Positions 1-8,272 of a stretch of DNA of 64,000 bases are shown one piece after another (the stretch's first letter is position 1; every line of letters starts with the position of its first letter). Position numbers and translations under genes: made by a program. The stretch spans positions 1-64,000 of the IMG/VR virus record IMGVR_UViG_3300021093_000034; one strand, given 5' to 3'. The notes beneath the pieces are model-generated. The model was given only the letters and a program-made list of their open reading frames with translations. It had not been told where the DNA came from and made no database searches. Origin of the DNA: a virus.

Positions 1-162
1 GCTAGGAACCCGAGGTAGTCTTGTTCCTAAATGACTAATGCCGCTTGAAGCCAAATATTCTTGTTGTGTGGTCAAATTTTTATTTACAAGATCAGTTGAC
101 AATTGATTAGTACCTGTACCAAACAGTGTATCAGTGAAAAGTTTACTGTTAGATTGTATCAT
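1..162 (-). CDS. N-terminal part of unidentified tail-region protein (cut by window edge)
   Basis: An open frame starts with ATG at 162 and runs off the left edge (54 codons, beginning MIQSNSKLFTDTL). Its ATG overlaps the stop codon of the upstream tube-like gene as ATGA, a typical translational-coupling overlap in this genome, which supports it being a real gene. The visible part is polar and rich in Ser, Thr, Asn and Gln. No domain is recognisable, and the function cannot be assigned from this fragment. By position it is probably a tail or neck structural or assembly gene. Confidence 0.6.
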   Translation of the reverse strand, partial: MIQSNSKLFTDTLFGTGTNQLSTDLVNKNLTTQQEYLASSGISHLGTRLPRVPS

Positions 163-1793
163 GTTGATTGTAGTGCATTAGTTGAACTATTACCAAGATA
201 ACCGCTTAGGGTCGGTGCTTTAAAAAAATCTGATGTTAAATTATTAGCTGTTTGCTCACCAGCAGGAAACTGAAATTTAGCCAATGGTGTTTTAGCCAAC
301 GAATTTACCTGTTGCACCAGTGTATTTGTACCAGTCTGAAACGTTGTAAGTGTATTTTGGAACTCAGGGCCCTTGAAGAAAGATTTCGCTTTTCCAAACC
401 CTTCCTGTAGTGCCTGAGTTGTTTCAGCACTTGCCAAAGACTTAGTTCTTTCATTAAAACCATCTACTACCGATTGCCAGCTGTTTGTTGAAATCAGATT
501 AGAAGTGCTTGCCACTAAATTATCACCTGCTTCTTTTGCCACGTTAACTACCTTGTTGAGATCAGCACCCTGTATTATCCCTTGAGCATCTGCAAACACG
601 CCCGAAATTCCTGCGCCAATTCCCACTGTTGGAATATTGTTTAGAGCTTTTTTTATGCCACCTGTAATTTCAGCCACTTTGCCTGTGATGTTTAATCCGT
701 TACTGGCAACACTCCCTGGTGCTGCTGTGGTATTCAATGGTAGCGCAGATTCAAATGCCGGGCCTTGATTGGCACCTCGATAAGGTACAAAAGTCTGATT
801 AAATGCTGCACCAAAATTTACCTGACCAGTACTAGAACTACTTCGTAAGATATTTGTAAATGCCTGTGTAAGTTCGCCTTTTGCCAAGTTCATTAAATCA
901 ACATTTTTGTTTTTTTCATAACCACGAATTAACTTGAATGCCGCGCCACCCCAGTTATTACCATATCCATCTTGAATCACGTCGTCTAAGACATTTACAA
1001 TACCGCCGGGGCCTAAAATACTATTGGTGCCACCACCTGCTGGTGTTAACGGGCTTGGCGATTTGTCATATAAAAGATCAGCAAATCCTTTTGCTATTGT
1101 GGTTCTGCCGGTAGCATACAAAACAGTTTCGTACGAAATAGTCATAATATTTTCCAAAGTACCTTCTTGACCATTTTGATGTGTTCCATGAGTGAATCCA
1201 GTTATGACAGGATTTATAATTGTATATTCTGAGAATCTTTTTTGATGCAAACTGTATATTCTTATGGCCCGTATATAATTATTGGTTCTGTCTCCTATTT
1301 TTGGACCGTAACCAAATTTGTTTAACAGTGCTCTACGCCCAGTCTGTTGTTTGTTCGGCTCAAAGTAGACAGGATTAAGATTGCCTGTTGCATCACCGTA
1401 ATTGTTGTCAGCATCCCTATAATAATACGAATAATAATCAAACCATAATTTTCTAATTATGTCGGCTGAATCGTCATGAAAGCTTATATTAATATCTTCA
1501 TAACGAACCTTGGTTTGAATAATAGAAGGTCTATTATAGTTGTTATAGGTTTTGGAATCTATCTTGAATCTTGGTAAGTCTGCACTTTTTACTAGCATGC
1601 CAGAAACAATTTGACTGTCAGTGGCCAAACTAGTAAATTGTTCATTCAACTCAAAAAATACATGAAACAGCCAGGTATACTTGGGTGATCTTTCAAAATT
1701 ATTATCAACAAATAGTCTAGCAGCGTGTTGATAATCTTTTACATTGTCACCGCGCTTGATCTGACTCAAGAAACCATCAAAGATATTAGGCAT
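159..1793 (-). CDS. Tail-tube-like structural protein (gp19/gp54-type N-terminal domain)
   Basis: 544 aa. Residues about 30-235 resemble the T4 tail-tube fold: a strand-rich segment with LPRFKIDSKTYNNYNRPS, then a helix with an aromatic run (FDYYSYYYRD), then IINPVITGFTHG and a final strand ending SYETVLYATG. The remaining roughly 300 residues are Ala/Gly/Asn/Thr-rich and probably extended. It lies directly downstream of gp19 but behind a terminator. In T4 the tube fold is shared by gp19, gp48 and gp54, so a tube initiator or baseplate-junction protein is plausible, and a second tube-like protein is the alternative. The fold is inferred from sequence pattern only, and the exact T4 equivalent is uncertain. 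Confidence 0.55.
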   Translation of the reverse strand: MPNIFDGFLSQIKRGDNVKDYQHAARLFVDNNFERSPKYTWLFHVFFELNEQFTSLATDSQIVSGMLVKSADLPRFKIDSKTYNNYNRPSIIQTKVRYEDINISFHDDSADIIRKLWFDYYSYYYRDADNNYGDATGNLNPVYFEPNKQQTGRRALLNKFGYGPKIGDRTNNYIRAIRIYSLHQKRFSEYTIINPVITGFTHGTHQNGQEGTLENIMTISYETVLYATGRTTIAKGFADLLYDKSPSPLTPAGGGTNSILGPGGIVNVLDDVIQDGYGNNWGGAAFKLIRGYEKNKNVDLMNLAKGELTQAFTNILRSSSSTGQVNFGAAFNQTFVPYRGANQGPAFESALPLNTTAAPGSVASNGLNITGKVAEITGGIKKALNNIPTVGIGAGISGVFADAQGIIQGADLNKVVNVAKEAGDNLVASTSNLISTNSWQSVVDGFNERTKSLASAETTQALQEGFGKAKSFFKGPEFQNTLTTFQTGTNTLVQQVNSLAKTPLAKFQFPAGEQTANNLTSDFFKAPTLSGYLGNSSTNALQST

Positions 1794-1828
1794 AGGTATC
1801 CATTTTTAATTATTTATGTCAAAAAAAA

Positions 1829-1845
1829 GCCCGGAAATTCCGGGC
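1829..1845 (-). terminator. Intrinsic terminator after gp19
   Basis: A perfect inverted repeat (GCCCGGAA and its complement around one base) is followed on the minus strand by eight T residues (1828 to 1821). It ends the gp18-gp19 transcription unit before the tube-like gene at 1793. Confidence 0.85.
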
Positions 1846-1865
1846 CTTGTATTTAAGCTTTGAAC

Positions 1866-2489
1866 TTAAACAACACCAGTTATGGTTGCACCCAGTGTTC
1901 GTCCTACCAAAGTACCAATACCAGTACCAGTTGGACTTTGTATAGCATTGTCATACATGATACTTAACTGAATAGTAGCTGGTGCGCTTTCACCATATGC
2001 CATGTCACCGTAATTTACAGTGCTTAGTAGAGCGCCATACAGCTCCCAAGTTTCTAAAACAGTAGGTTGATTAACACCATTACCACCATCCAACATTTCA
2101 AACTTGAGAACAAATTTGTAATCAATACCCGACGCTGCTGAACTTTGTTCTGCAAAATCAAACTGTTTCTGAATCTGTTCACCAACCAGCTTACTGACGT
2201 TGCCGCCGGCGTCATCTCTCAATGTAACGTTAACTGCTTCCCAAGTTGGCTTTCCTACTAGGTTTACCTTTGAGTTGTAAACATCAATGGTAAACGGATT
2301 CATATTCAAATTGGGACGGCTGATACTTTCGACCTGTTTAGTCATTTCAACTCTATCAGTGCTGACACCAAAATTTTCAAATACCGCCCGGAAGCGATAT
2401 TTTAATTTTGGCATCAATAAACCTTGTGTGCTGGCACTTTGATTTGTTGCTAAAGGAACTGTAAATTTGTTTAGTGAGGCAATTGCCAT
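1866..2489 (-). CDS. 19: Tail tube protein gp19
   Basis: 207 aa, close to T4 gp19 length. It is the major tail-tube subunit, which stacks as rings inside the sheath. The pattern YRFRAVFENFG, a mid-protein KPTWEAVNVTLRDD strand pair, and late LETWELYGALLSTV with YGESAPATIQLSI is the usual gp19 layout. ATG at 2489 is preceded by AGGAG and a late-promoter box at 2509-2516. It follows gp18, as in T4 (18 then 19), and is closed by the terminator at 1829-1845. Confidence 0.9.
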   Translation of the reverse strand: MAIASLNKFTVPLATNQSASTQGLLMPKLKYRFRAVFENFGVSTDRVEMTKQVESISRPNLNMNPFTIDVYNSKVNLVGKPTWEAVNVTLRDDAGGNVSKLVGEQIQKQFDFAEQSSAASGIDYKFVLKFEMLDGGNGVNQPTVLETWELYGALLSTVNYGDMAYGESAPATIQLSIMYDNAIQSPTGTGIGTLVGRTLGATITGVV

Positions 2490-2508
2490 TTTTATCTCCT
2501 GTTATAGG

Positions 2509-2516
2509 TATTTACC
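2509..2516 (-). promoter_or_regulatory. T4-type late promoter box (GGTAAATA) for gp19
   Basis: Minus-strand GGTAAATA. By analogy with T4 (TATAAATA) transcription would begin about 6 bases downstream, giving a short leader that contains AGGAG before ATG 2489. It lets gp19 be made separately from gp18. Confidence 0.55.
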
Positions 2517-2568
2517 AAAAATTAGTTGGAATCTATTGGGGCCACCCGGACCCCAATATATACCCATA

Positions 2569-5500
2569 TTATACTCCTGCTGCAATGTCACCTGGGTTCT
2601 TAAGTCGAATTGGAATGTAAATAAATTCAACTGCTTTCATTGGTTCAATTGCGATATCAACATATAATTCATTTCTTGCTATACGAGTAGGTGTATTATT
2701 TGTATCATCACACACAACAATATAATCGTATACACCACGCTTGGCTACCAAGTCATTGATGGCACCACTGATTATGTTGGCAATCTGATCCCTGGTGATC
2801 TTGTCATTTGGTTCAAACAAAAATCCATCGCCTACTCGAGCCAAGATAGTTCTCAAGTAGTTGACCAAACGTGCAACATTGATACGATCCAAGCTGCTGG
2901 CGGTTGGGTTACGTGTTTTTTGTCCAAATACCACTAGACCAATACCCGGCAAGTTGGTGATAGGATTGATACGATTTTCGTACAATGTGTCTCGCAGTCC
3001 TTGGCGAATGCCATCAAATGTAAACTCGCCGGTTGCAGCATCAATATATCCAATGTTACTTGCGTTATCAACTAGTCCACGTCGTGTGCCTGCTGGTGCA
3101 AACCACTGATAACTAACATTATCACTAAAGATAATTGTTCGTAGTGCCATATGACTTGCAGGTACTACAATGCTATTGCCTTGTAAATCAGATGTTTGAC
3201 CACATGGATAGTAAACTCCTAAAAAAGGACTGGCAGTAGCCAAACCATCACCATTAGTGTTGTTACTGAAGTTAGCAATATCAATTGCATTTGGTTCAAG
3301 ACGCATTGGTGTATCACCTACCACAAAAGCAGTTTGTGAACGATCATTGTTTAACGCAACCATTTCATCAATTAGCTCAGGATATCCTGGTGCTGCAATC
3401 AGATTAAACTGAAACTGATCTTCGCGCACTTCCGTATTGGCGATCACTGCTGCTTGCATTGCCGCAGTTACCATACGACGCTGTGCCTGTCTACCCATGT
3501 AAGGACTACCGTTGTCTTTCAATCCACTTGCTGTTTGCCATGTGTCCTTGACTGTAGGCAATGAACTTGATGCACCTGGCACCGCTGGTAGGTCAGGATA
3601 TGATGCAGCATAAAACTTGTTGCTTATAAATTGTTTTACATTAAAACCACTGCGTCTTGTATTAAACAGCAACATACCACGTGGATACAGCCTATAGTCA
3701 GGTGCGTCTTGGTCAATATAATTGCTTGCTAGCAAGTCTGTAATAGATGGTAACGACCCAGTGATAACATCAGTTGTGCCATCGGTATCCCACCGTGCAT
3801 CAGCAAACAAAATACCATTTTGCCCAACTTGATCTGTGTTATCAATCAAGATCCATTCTGCTCCATCATAACGATAAATGACAGGATAATTTTCTAAATC
3901 TGCTGTATTTAACCATAAATCACCAGCTACCAATGCAGTTACACCGTCGCTTTGAAACTCTGGTTCGCTGGCGCTGACAATAACGCCTTCAGAATCTGTG
4001 TTTGCTAGTGCATAACCTCTGGCATCTGTTTTATCGGTCCAATAGCTATTACGATAGCCTTTCCATCCTCCGATATCATTGATCATAATATCTACACTAG
4101 CCGGATCACTATAGTACCATAGTGTACCGTCGGCAGGTGCCTGATAAGGTTCTGTTGTACTATAAGTATAGGTCAGCGATTCCCAATTAGTTAACGCCAA
4201 TGTAGTACCGTATGCAATTGTTCCAGTAGTGTTGCTTGTAAATCCAGCATCAGCAGTAGGAGTTCCAGTATCATCTGTCAAATAGATATCACCGCCATAA
4301 ATGTGGGTAAATGTAATCACCCCGTTTGTAACACTGACATTCAATTCTGGAATATTTTCAGCTAAAATATCACTAACAAAACTTGCTGGTGTAGTACCAG
4401 ACAATGTAATTGTGTATTCGTTAATATTTGCTGACCCAATTTCTGTAACACCAATCACAATAACATCTGACGCAGTAAACGGATTGGCAGCCAGAGCAGA
4501 TCCACTCACAACAGTTTGACCAGTTACTCTACGACGGAATGGTTTGAATGCGTCCGAATCATCTCTAAGAGGATCCCATGCAATCCACACTGTTCCTGCC
4601 ACTATGCCATTACCGCCACCTGCTGGGTCAATACCAAATAATGCATCTTCGGCTCTATTATAGAACTCAGTGGCTAATGTAGCAAAAGTTTCAGTGGTGC
4701 TGCTGTAACGTTTAATAACAACATCTGCACCACTACCAGTTGCTCCAACTTTCATAAACACACTGCCACTTGGTCGAGGTACCGTGTCTGTGCTACGCCA
4801 ACTTGGAATCTCAGCAAAAGTACCAAAGTACAACAAAGGATTTGCATATGTGCTACCACTTGTGCCTAATCCTAGGCTGGCCATTGGAGTACCAGAAGCA
4901 TTGGATATTGTGATCTTACCATCGGCTGTAGCGCCATCGCTGGCAGAAGTATCTGTAGCATAAATTTCCAATCTTGAATCAATATATGCCGCGGTTACAC
5001 CAGTAATGGCTGCACTGTTAATTGCACTTACAACTTGAGCAATAGTTCTTGCCGATCCGGTGTTACCAACTGTTACGCTGGTTCCATTGATTGTCAATGC
5101 AGCCGCAGGGCTACTAGCATCTATTGCAGTTGTTGCACTTGTGGCAAATGTAACTGAACCTCTGATAGTAGCCCAACTGTTTTTCCAGTCGCTGGTACCA
5201 ATTCTCACCCAAGTGTTGCTTCTATTTTTGTAAAAAAGAATTGCATTGCTGCCTGTACCAAAACTTACAGCGTAACTACCAATTTGTCCTATATCGCTGT
5301 CAGGTACAAAAATGCCACCACTTAGTGTCTGGTCGTCTGTGTTCGTAACAAGAATAGGTGTTTTTAAATTAAATTCGCTGGTAATAGCATCCCATTCATT
5401 TATGCCCCACACACTTTCTGTCAAATCCATCCAGTGTGTGCCATCTGCAACAGCACCAGTAGGGCGAACAGTTGTGCCTTCTAGCGCATCTAAATCTACA

Positions 5501-5835
5501 TCTGCTCTAATAGCAAAAATTCTATTTACGTTGCCTAAAATACTGTAAGCTGTCATCAAGCCGTATTCGTTACGTTCGTCGCCGTGCAACGGAGTTCCCG
5601 CTGCGCTTTGTTTAAAGCTAGGATATCCCATGCTAGCAATTAATTCTCTTTGACTACTGTATGTAAGTAGCTTGCCTGCTCGAGCAGCGGTAGTGTCAGT
5701 GGCAGAACCACCTGATGGATTGGTTTTATCCTGTGCAGTTGCCATTATGATTAGGGGTACTGTTCCTACTGCGCCAGGAACATATTGACTTTCGTCGGTT
5801 ACGGTTATTTCTAAACCTGGGGATACTAGTGCCAT
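2569..5835 (-). CDS. 18: Contractile tail sheath protein gp18 (enlarged)
   Basis: 1088 aa from ATG 5835. This start (MALVSPGLEITVTDESQYV) is chosen over an ATG six codons upstream because AAAGGA sits about 8 bases before it. The N-terminal part (SPGLEITVTDE, YLMTAYSILGN-type strand, IFAIRADVDLDAL) and the C-terminal third (LYPRGMLLFNTRRSGFNVKQ, QMNAFNF-like core, final EFIYIPIRLKN) match T4-type sheath proteins. T4 gp18 is 659 aa, so about 430 extra residues sit in the middle as Thr/Ser/Gly-rich beta modules that probably decorate the outer sheath surface. One of them looks like a flagellin-hook IN motif. Transcription probably starts at the late box 5866-5873. Confidence 0.9.
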   Translation of the reverse strand: MALVSPGLEITVTDESQYVPGAVGTVPLIIMATAQDKTNPSGGSATDTTAARAGKLLTYSSQRELIASMGYPSFKQSAAGTPLHGDERNEYGLMTAYSILGNVNRIFAIRADVDLDALEGTTVRPTGAVADGTHWMDLTESVWGINEWDAITSEFNLKTPILVTNTDDQTLSGGIFVPDSDIGQIGSYAVSFGTGSNAILFYKNRSNTWVRIGTSDWKNSWATIRGSVTFATSATTAIDASSPAAALTINGTSVTVGNTGSARTIAQVVSAINSAAITGVTAAYIDSRLEIYATDTSASDGATADGKITISNASGTPMASLGLGTSGSTYANPLLYFGTFAEIPSWRSTDTVPRPSGSVFMKVGATGSGADVVIKRYSSTTETFATLATEFYNRAEDALFGIDPAGGGNGIVAGTVWIAWDPLRDDSDAFKPFRRRVTGQTVVSGSALAANPFTASDVIVIGVTEIGSANINEYTITLSGTTPASFVSDILAENIPELNVSVTNGVITFTHIYGGDIYLTDDTGTPTADAGFTSNTTGTIAYGTTLALTNWESLTYTYSTTEPYQAPADGTLWYYSDPASVDIMINDIGGWKGYRNSYWTDKTDARGYALANTDSEGVIVSASEPEFQSDGVTALVAGDLWLNTADLENYPVIYRYDGAEWILIDNTDQVGQNGILFADARWDTDGTTDVITGSLPSITDLLASNYIDQDAPDYRLYPRGMLLFNTRRSGFNVKQFISNKFYAASYPDLPAVPGASSSLPTVKDTWQTASGLKDNGSPYMGRQAQRRMVTAAMQAAVIANTEVREDQFQFNLIAAPGYPELIDEMVALNNDRSQTAFVVGDTPMRLEPNAIDIANFSNNTNGDGLATASPFLGVYYPCGQTSDLQGNSIVVPASHMALRTIIFSDNVSYQWFAPAGTRRGLVDNASNIGYIDAATGEFTFDGIRQGLRDTLYENRINPITNLPGIGLVVFGQKTRNPTASSLDRINVARLVNYLRTILARVGDGFLFEPNDKITRDQIANIISGAINDLVAKRGVYDYIVVCDDTNNTPTRIARNELYVDIAIEPMKAVEFIYIPIRLKNPGDIAAGV

Positions 5836-5865
5836 GTTTTCATCCTTTAACAAAACATTTGCAAG

Positions 5866-5873
5866 TATTTATT
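5866..5873 (-). promoter_or_regulatory. T4-type late promoter box (AATAAATA) for gp18
   Basis: Minus-strand AATAAATA about 30 bases before ATG 5835. The predicted leader contains AAAGGA. This placement agrees with the chosen downstream start of gp18. Confidence 0.6.
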
Positions 5874-5922
5874 AAAAGCTTATTATTTTGGGCAGATACA
5901 AGGTGCCTTTAAAAGGTTTTGC

Positions 5923-5930
5923 TATAAATA
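5923..5930 (+). promoter_or_regulatory. T4-type late promoter box (TATAAATA), leaderless arrangement
   Basis: An exact T4 late consensus TATAAATA whose last base is 6 positions before the A of ATG 5936. If initiation is at T4 spacing, the mRNA would begin at or next to the start codon. No Shine-Dalgarno is present. Confidence 0.5.
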
Positions 5931-5935
5931 ACTTT

Positions 5936-6280
5936 ATGCAAAGACCTTTATGTGCTAAATGTCAAGGCAATCCTGCTGCGGTCAATTACAAATTGGGTGC
6001 AAAAACCTACTACAGAAAGACCTGTGCCAGCTGTGCCAGAAAAGGCCGCAGGGTGAAAGAAATGCCGGCTTGGACCAAAACTGGTTATAAGAAAAAAATG
6101 ACGTGCGAACGATGCAATTTTGCAGCATCTACTCCGCATCAAATATTTGTGTTCTATATTGACGGCAACTTGAAAAACAATACTTGGACTAACCTGCGGT
6201 GTGTCTGTGCCAACTGCAGAATAGAGTTAAATAACACAAAAACTACTTGGCGTGAAAGTGTGCTAGTAGCAGATAATTAA
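5936..6280 (+). CDS. HNH-like zinc-binding protein lacking the catalytic histidine
   Basis: 114 aa from ATG 5936 (MQRPLCAKCQGN). A TTG start at 5888 would add 16 residues but lies upstream of the promoter box. Four Cys pairs (CAKC, CASC, CERC, CVCANC) indicate zinc binding. The segment VFYIDGNLKNNTWTNL ending in CANC is the HNH pattern, in which VHHIDGN is usual. Here both histidines are replaced (FY), while the Asn residues and zinc cysteines remain. Nuclease activity is therefore doubtful, and a DNA-binding or regulatory role is possible. It is a lone plus-strand gene between sheath and kinase genes, and its 3' end overlaps the convergent kinase by 38 bases. Confidence 0.7.
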   Translation: MQRPLCAKCQGNPAAVNYKLGAKTYYRKTCASCARKGRRVKEMPAWTKTGYKKKMTCERCNFAASTPHQIFVFYIDGNLKNNTWTNLRCVCANCRIELNNTKTTWRESVLVADN

Positions 6281-6902
6281 CTTGTTGATACAAGTTTTCA
6301 ACAGATCCGTTGTTGTCAATTTCGTAGTTGAAAGTTTGTCCTATCCAAGCCCACTCTGAGTGATGTACATGCGGAAATCGCTGCGGCATAAGCTGACCAG
6401 CATCCTCTAATAACCATTGACGATCTTCGTGTGTGGTATTTTCTTGAAGGGCACATTCGTACCATTCAGGTAACGATCCTCGGTTGACCAATACACATAT
6501 TCCACCATGTTTTCTGATTGCAGCTATTTCGTTAGGAAAACGCACATCGCTAATGACTATATCTTCTGTGGTTTTACGCAATCTATTCTCAAGACTTGCT
6601 ATCCAAATATCATTATGAAATGCTCTGCGGCAAACTTCTGTACCCCATAGCTGAAGCATATATCTGGGTGTGAGTCGGGGCATATCTAATCGTCGCGCCC
6701 ACCAAGGATCAACTTGTTCGCGCCATTCTCTTGCTTCAGGAGTAAGCCCTTCTAGTAGTTCTCTGTCCCACCCAAAAACTTGTGCCACTGCATCCTTGAG
6801 TGTCCCAGCAAAACTGTCTCTAACGAACCCATGCTTGGCAACCAAATAGTTAGCTACTGTATCTTTGCCGGATCCTATAAATCCTGTAATTCCAATAATC
6901 AT
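6243..6902 (-). CDS. 1: Deoxynucleoside monophosphate kinase (gp1-like)
   Basis: 219 aa. The protein phosphorylates dNMPs to dNDPs for phage DNA synthesis. The N-terminal P-loop GFIGSGKDT (residues 7-15), followed by LVAKHGFVRDSFAG and the central LQLWGTEVCRRAF and IVISDVRFPNE segments, matches the T4 gene 1 family (T4 gp1 is 241 aa). Its ATG lies directly after the T-run of the terminator at 6906-6927, so expression may need readthrough or an internal start. No ribosome-binding site is obvious. It is convergent with the HNH-like gene. Confidence 0.85.
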   Translation of the reverse strand: MIIGITGFIGSGKDTVANYLVAKHGFVRDSFAGTLKDAVAQVFGWDRELLEGLTPEAREWREQVDPWWARRLDMPRLTPRYMLQLWGTEVCRRAFHNDIWIASLENRLRKTTEDIVISDVRFPNEIAAIRKHGGICVLVNRGSLPEWYECALQENTTHEDRQWLLEDAGQLMPQRFPHVHHSEWAWIGQTFNYEIDNNGSVENLYQQVNYLLLAHFHAK

Positions 6903-6905
6903 AAA

Positions 6906-6927
6906 AAATGCCCCCTAAGGAGCATTT
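6906..6927 (-). terminator. Intrinsic terminator flush with the kinase start codon
   Basis: AAATGCTCC pairs with its near-complement GGGGCATTT around a short loop, followed on the minus strand by a run of T and immediately by ATG 6902. The stem could also form on the plus strand. Confidence 0.65.
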
Positions 6928-6948
6928 TATAATTTATGTTTACAAAAG

Positions 6949-7323
6949 TCAAACACCGTATTTGTTCGTTTTCTTGCAGGCAACCGGGCTGGATTTGTTA
7001 ATAGTTGGTCCTTCTTGACTACGTATATCTCCGCCATTGATATCTTCATAATTGGCATGTACTTTTTTGTAGGCCAGCTTGAGCATGTCCTGTTCTTCTT
7101 TAGTGTATGGTGCTGTAGCTTTCCACTTGCCTATCCACGATTCCTCGTCAACTTGGGGCATGATTTTACCGTCTGTGGCTGCCAATGCTAGGCCTAATCT
7201 GTACAAGGTGTAATCACTGTTCCATTTCTTGCCGTCAGTAAATCTATTTAAACCACGCATGGCAAATCTTTGACGTTTTTTTAATTCGCCTTTGGATTCT
7301 GCAATAATGTCTCGTATTTTCAT
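6949..7323 (-). CDS. Unknown protein with MKIRDIIAE leader, after gp13
   Basis: 124 aa from ATG 7323, chosen because it overlaps the gp13 stop as TGATG. An ATG five codons upstream lies inside gp13. The N-terminus MKIRDIIAES resembles a short conserved leader seen on several proteins of marine T4-like phages. The rest is basic and helical, with WIGKWKATAPYTKEEQDML, and the tail is Lys-rich. No catalytic motif is visible. Cotranscription with gp13 suggests a late role. Confidence 0.6.
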   Translation of the reverse strand: MKIRDIIAESKGELKKRQRFAMRGLNRFTDGKKWNSDYTLYRLGLALAATDGKIMPQVDEESWIGKWKATAPYTKEEQDMLKLAYKKVHANYEDINGGDIRSQEGPTINKSSPVACKKTNKYGV

Positions 7324-8243
7324 CAGCCGATCACCCATGTCATTGGATAGGATCCATCCACATAATCTTTTAGTTCTTGTTCTAATTTTTCCATTTCGGC
7401 CACTGCTTCACCTTTAAGGGTCGCGCCGTTTAACTGCGTACCGCCTTGAGGGCCGGCAATCGAAGCAAATTTTTCTCTAGCTTCGCCAACAATGCGCTTG
7501 GCAAAGCTGTAAGCATATTCTTGTATCCACGGAAAAGCTTGGTAGTCATTTAGTAACATGCTGTCAGGCTTGTAATTGTACAAATGCAGTAATACATCTT
7601 CGAACCCATTTGGGTCAGCATTTACACCTGCAAACGGTATCTTACGAATAAGAGTTAATTTTTTTGTGGTTTTGTTGAATGTAAAATTCAAATAACCGCC
7701 AAACATACGCATGGCTAATTTTTGATAATCAACAAATAATTCGTAATTTAACAATCCGCCCACACGTCCTGCTACCAGCATGTATGTATTAAGGTAACCG
7801 CTAGCAAACGGTTCAAATTGACTAGCGGTGGTACCTGATACTGATCCAATACCCCTACGATATGCAGCACGAACTTCCATGACTACATCAGGTAGTATGA
7901 TTTCTTGTGTTTCTGGAAACAGTTTTAGAAATGCGTAACTTTCTTCTTGACTGTTGCTGGCACGTTGGCGGTACTTGATTAACGCCTGATTGATAGCCAT
8001 TTCATAATGCTCTTTATCTAACTCAACATCAACAATGCCGTCGCCTAGACGCATGCGTATGTAATCAGTGATGTCGGATCGACGCTTGTTAAGACTGTCT
8101 AGCCACTGAGCATTTTCGTCGTATTCAATATGTCCAGTACCGGACCCGGTATTGGCCTGATAGAGGCTGTCAGTTTTAAGATTACCGTTGGCATGAAAAT
8201 AGGTAGTATCAGCTACAATATTGCCAGTAAAGGGATTTGACAT
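7323..8243 (-). CDS. 13: Neck protein gp13
   Basis: 306 aa (T4 gp13 is 309 aa). In T4, gp13 and gp14 close the packaged head and form the connector for the tail. The segment SDITDYIRMRLGDGIVDVEL followed by YEMAINQALIKYRQRAS fits this family, as does the C-terminal WIQEYAYSFAKRIVGEAREK helix. ATG 8243 has AGGAA upstream and a late box at 8265-8272. gp14 lies about 1.6 kb away on the opposite strand, so the T4 13-14-15 order is broken here. Confidence 0.7.
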   Translation of the reverse strand: MSNPFTGNIVADTTYFHANGNLKTDSLYQANTGSGTGHIEYDENAQWLDSLNKRRSDITDYIRMRLGDGIVDVELDKEHYEMAINQALIKYRQRASNSQEESYAFLKLFPETQEIILPDVVMEVRAAYRRGIGSVSGTTASQFEPFASGYLNTYMLVAGRVGGLLNYELFVDYQKLAMRMFGGYLNFTFNKTTKKLTLIRKIPFAGVNADPNGFEDVLLHLYNYKPDSMLLNDYQAFPWIQEYAYSFAKRIVGEAREKFASIAGPQGGTQLNGATLKGEAVAEMEKLEQELKDYVDGSYPMTWVIG

Positions 8244-8264
8244 CTATTATTCCTGTAGTTCATG

Positions 8265-8272
8265 TATTTATT
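8265..8272 (-). promoter_or_regulatory. T4-type late promoter box (AATAAATA) for gp13
   Basis: Minus-strand AATAAATA overlapping the last codons of the upstream gene. It gives a short leader with AGGAA before ATG 8243. Confidence 0.6.
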
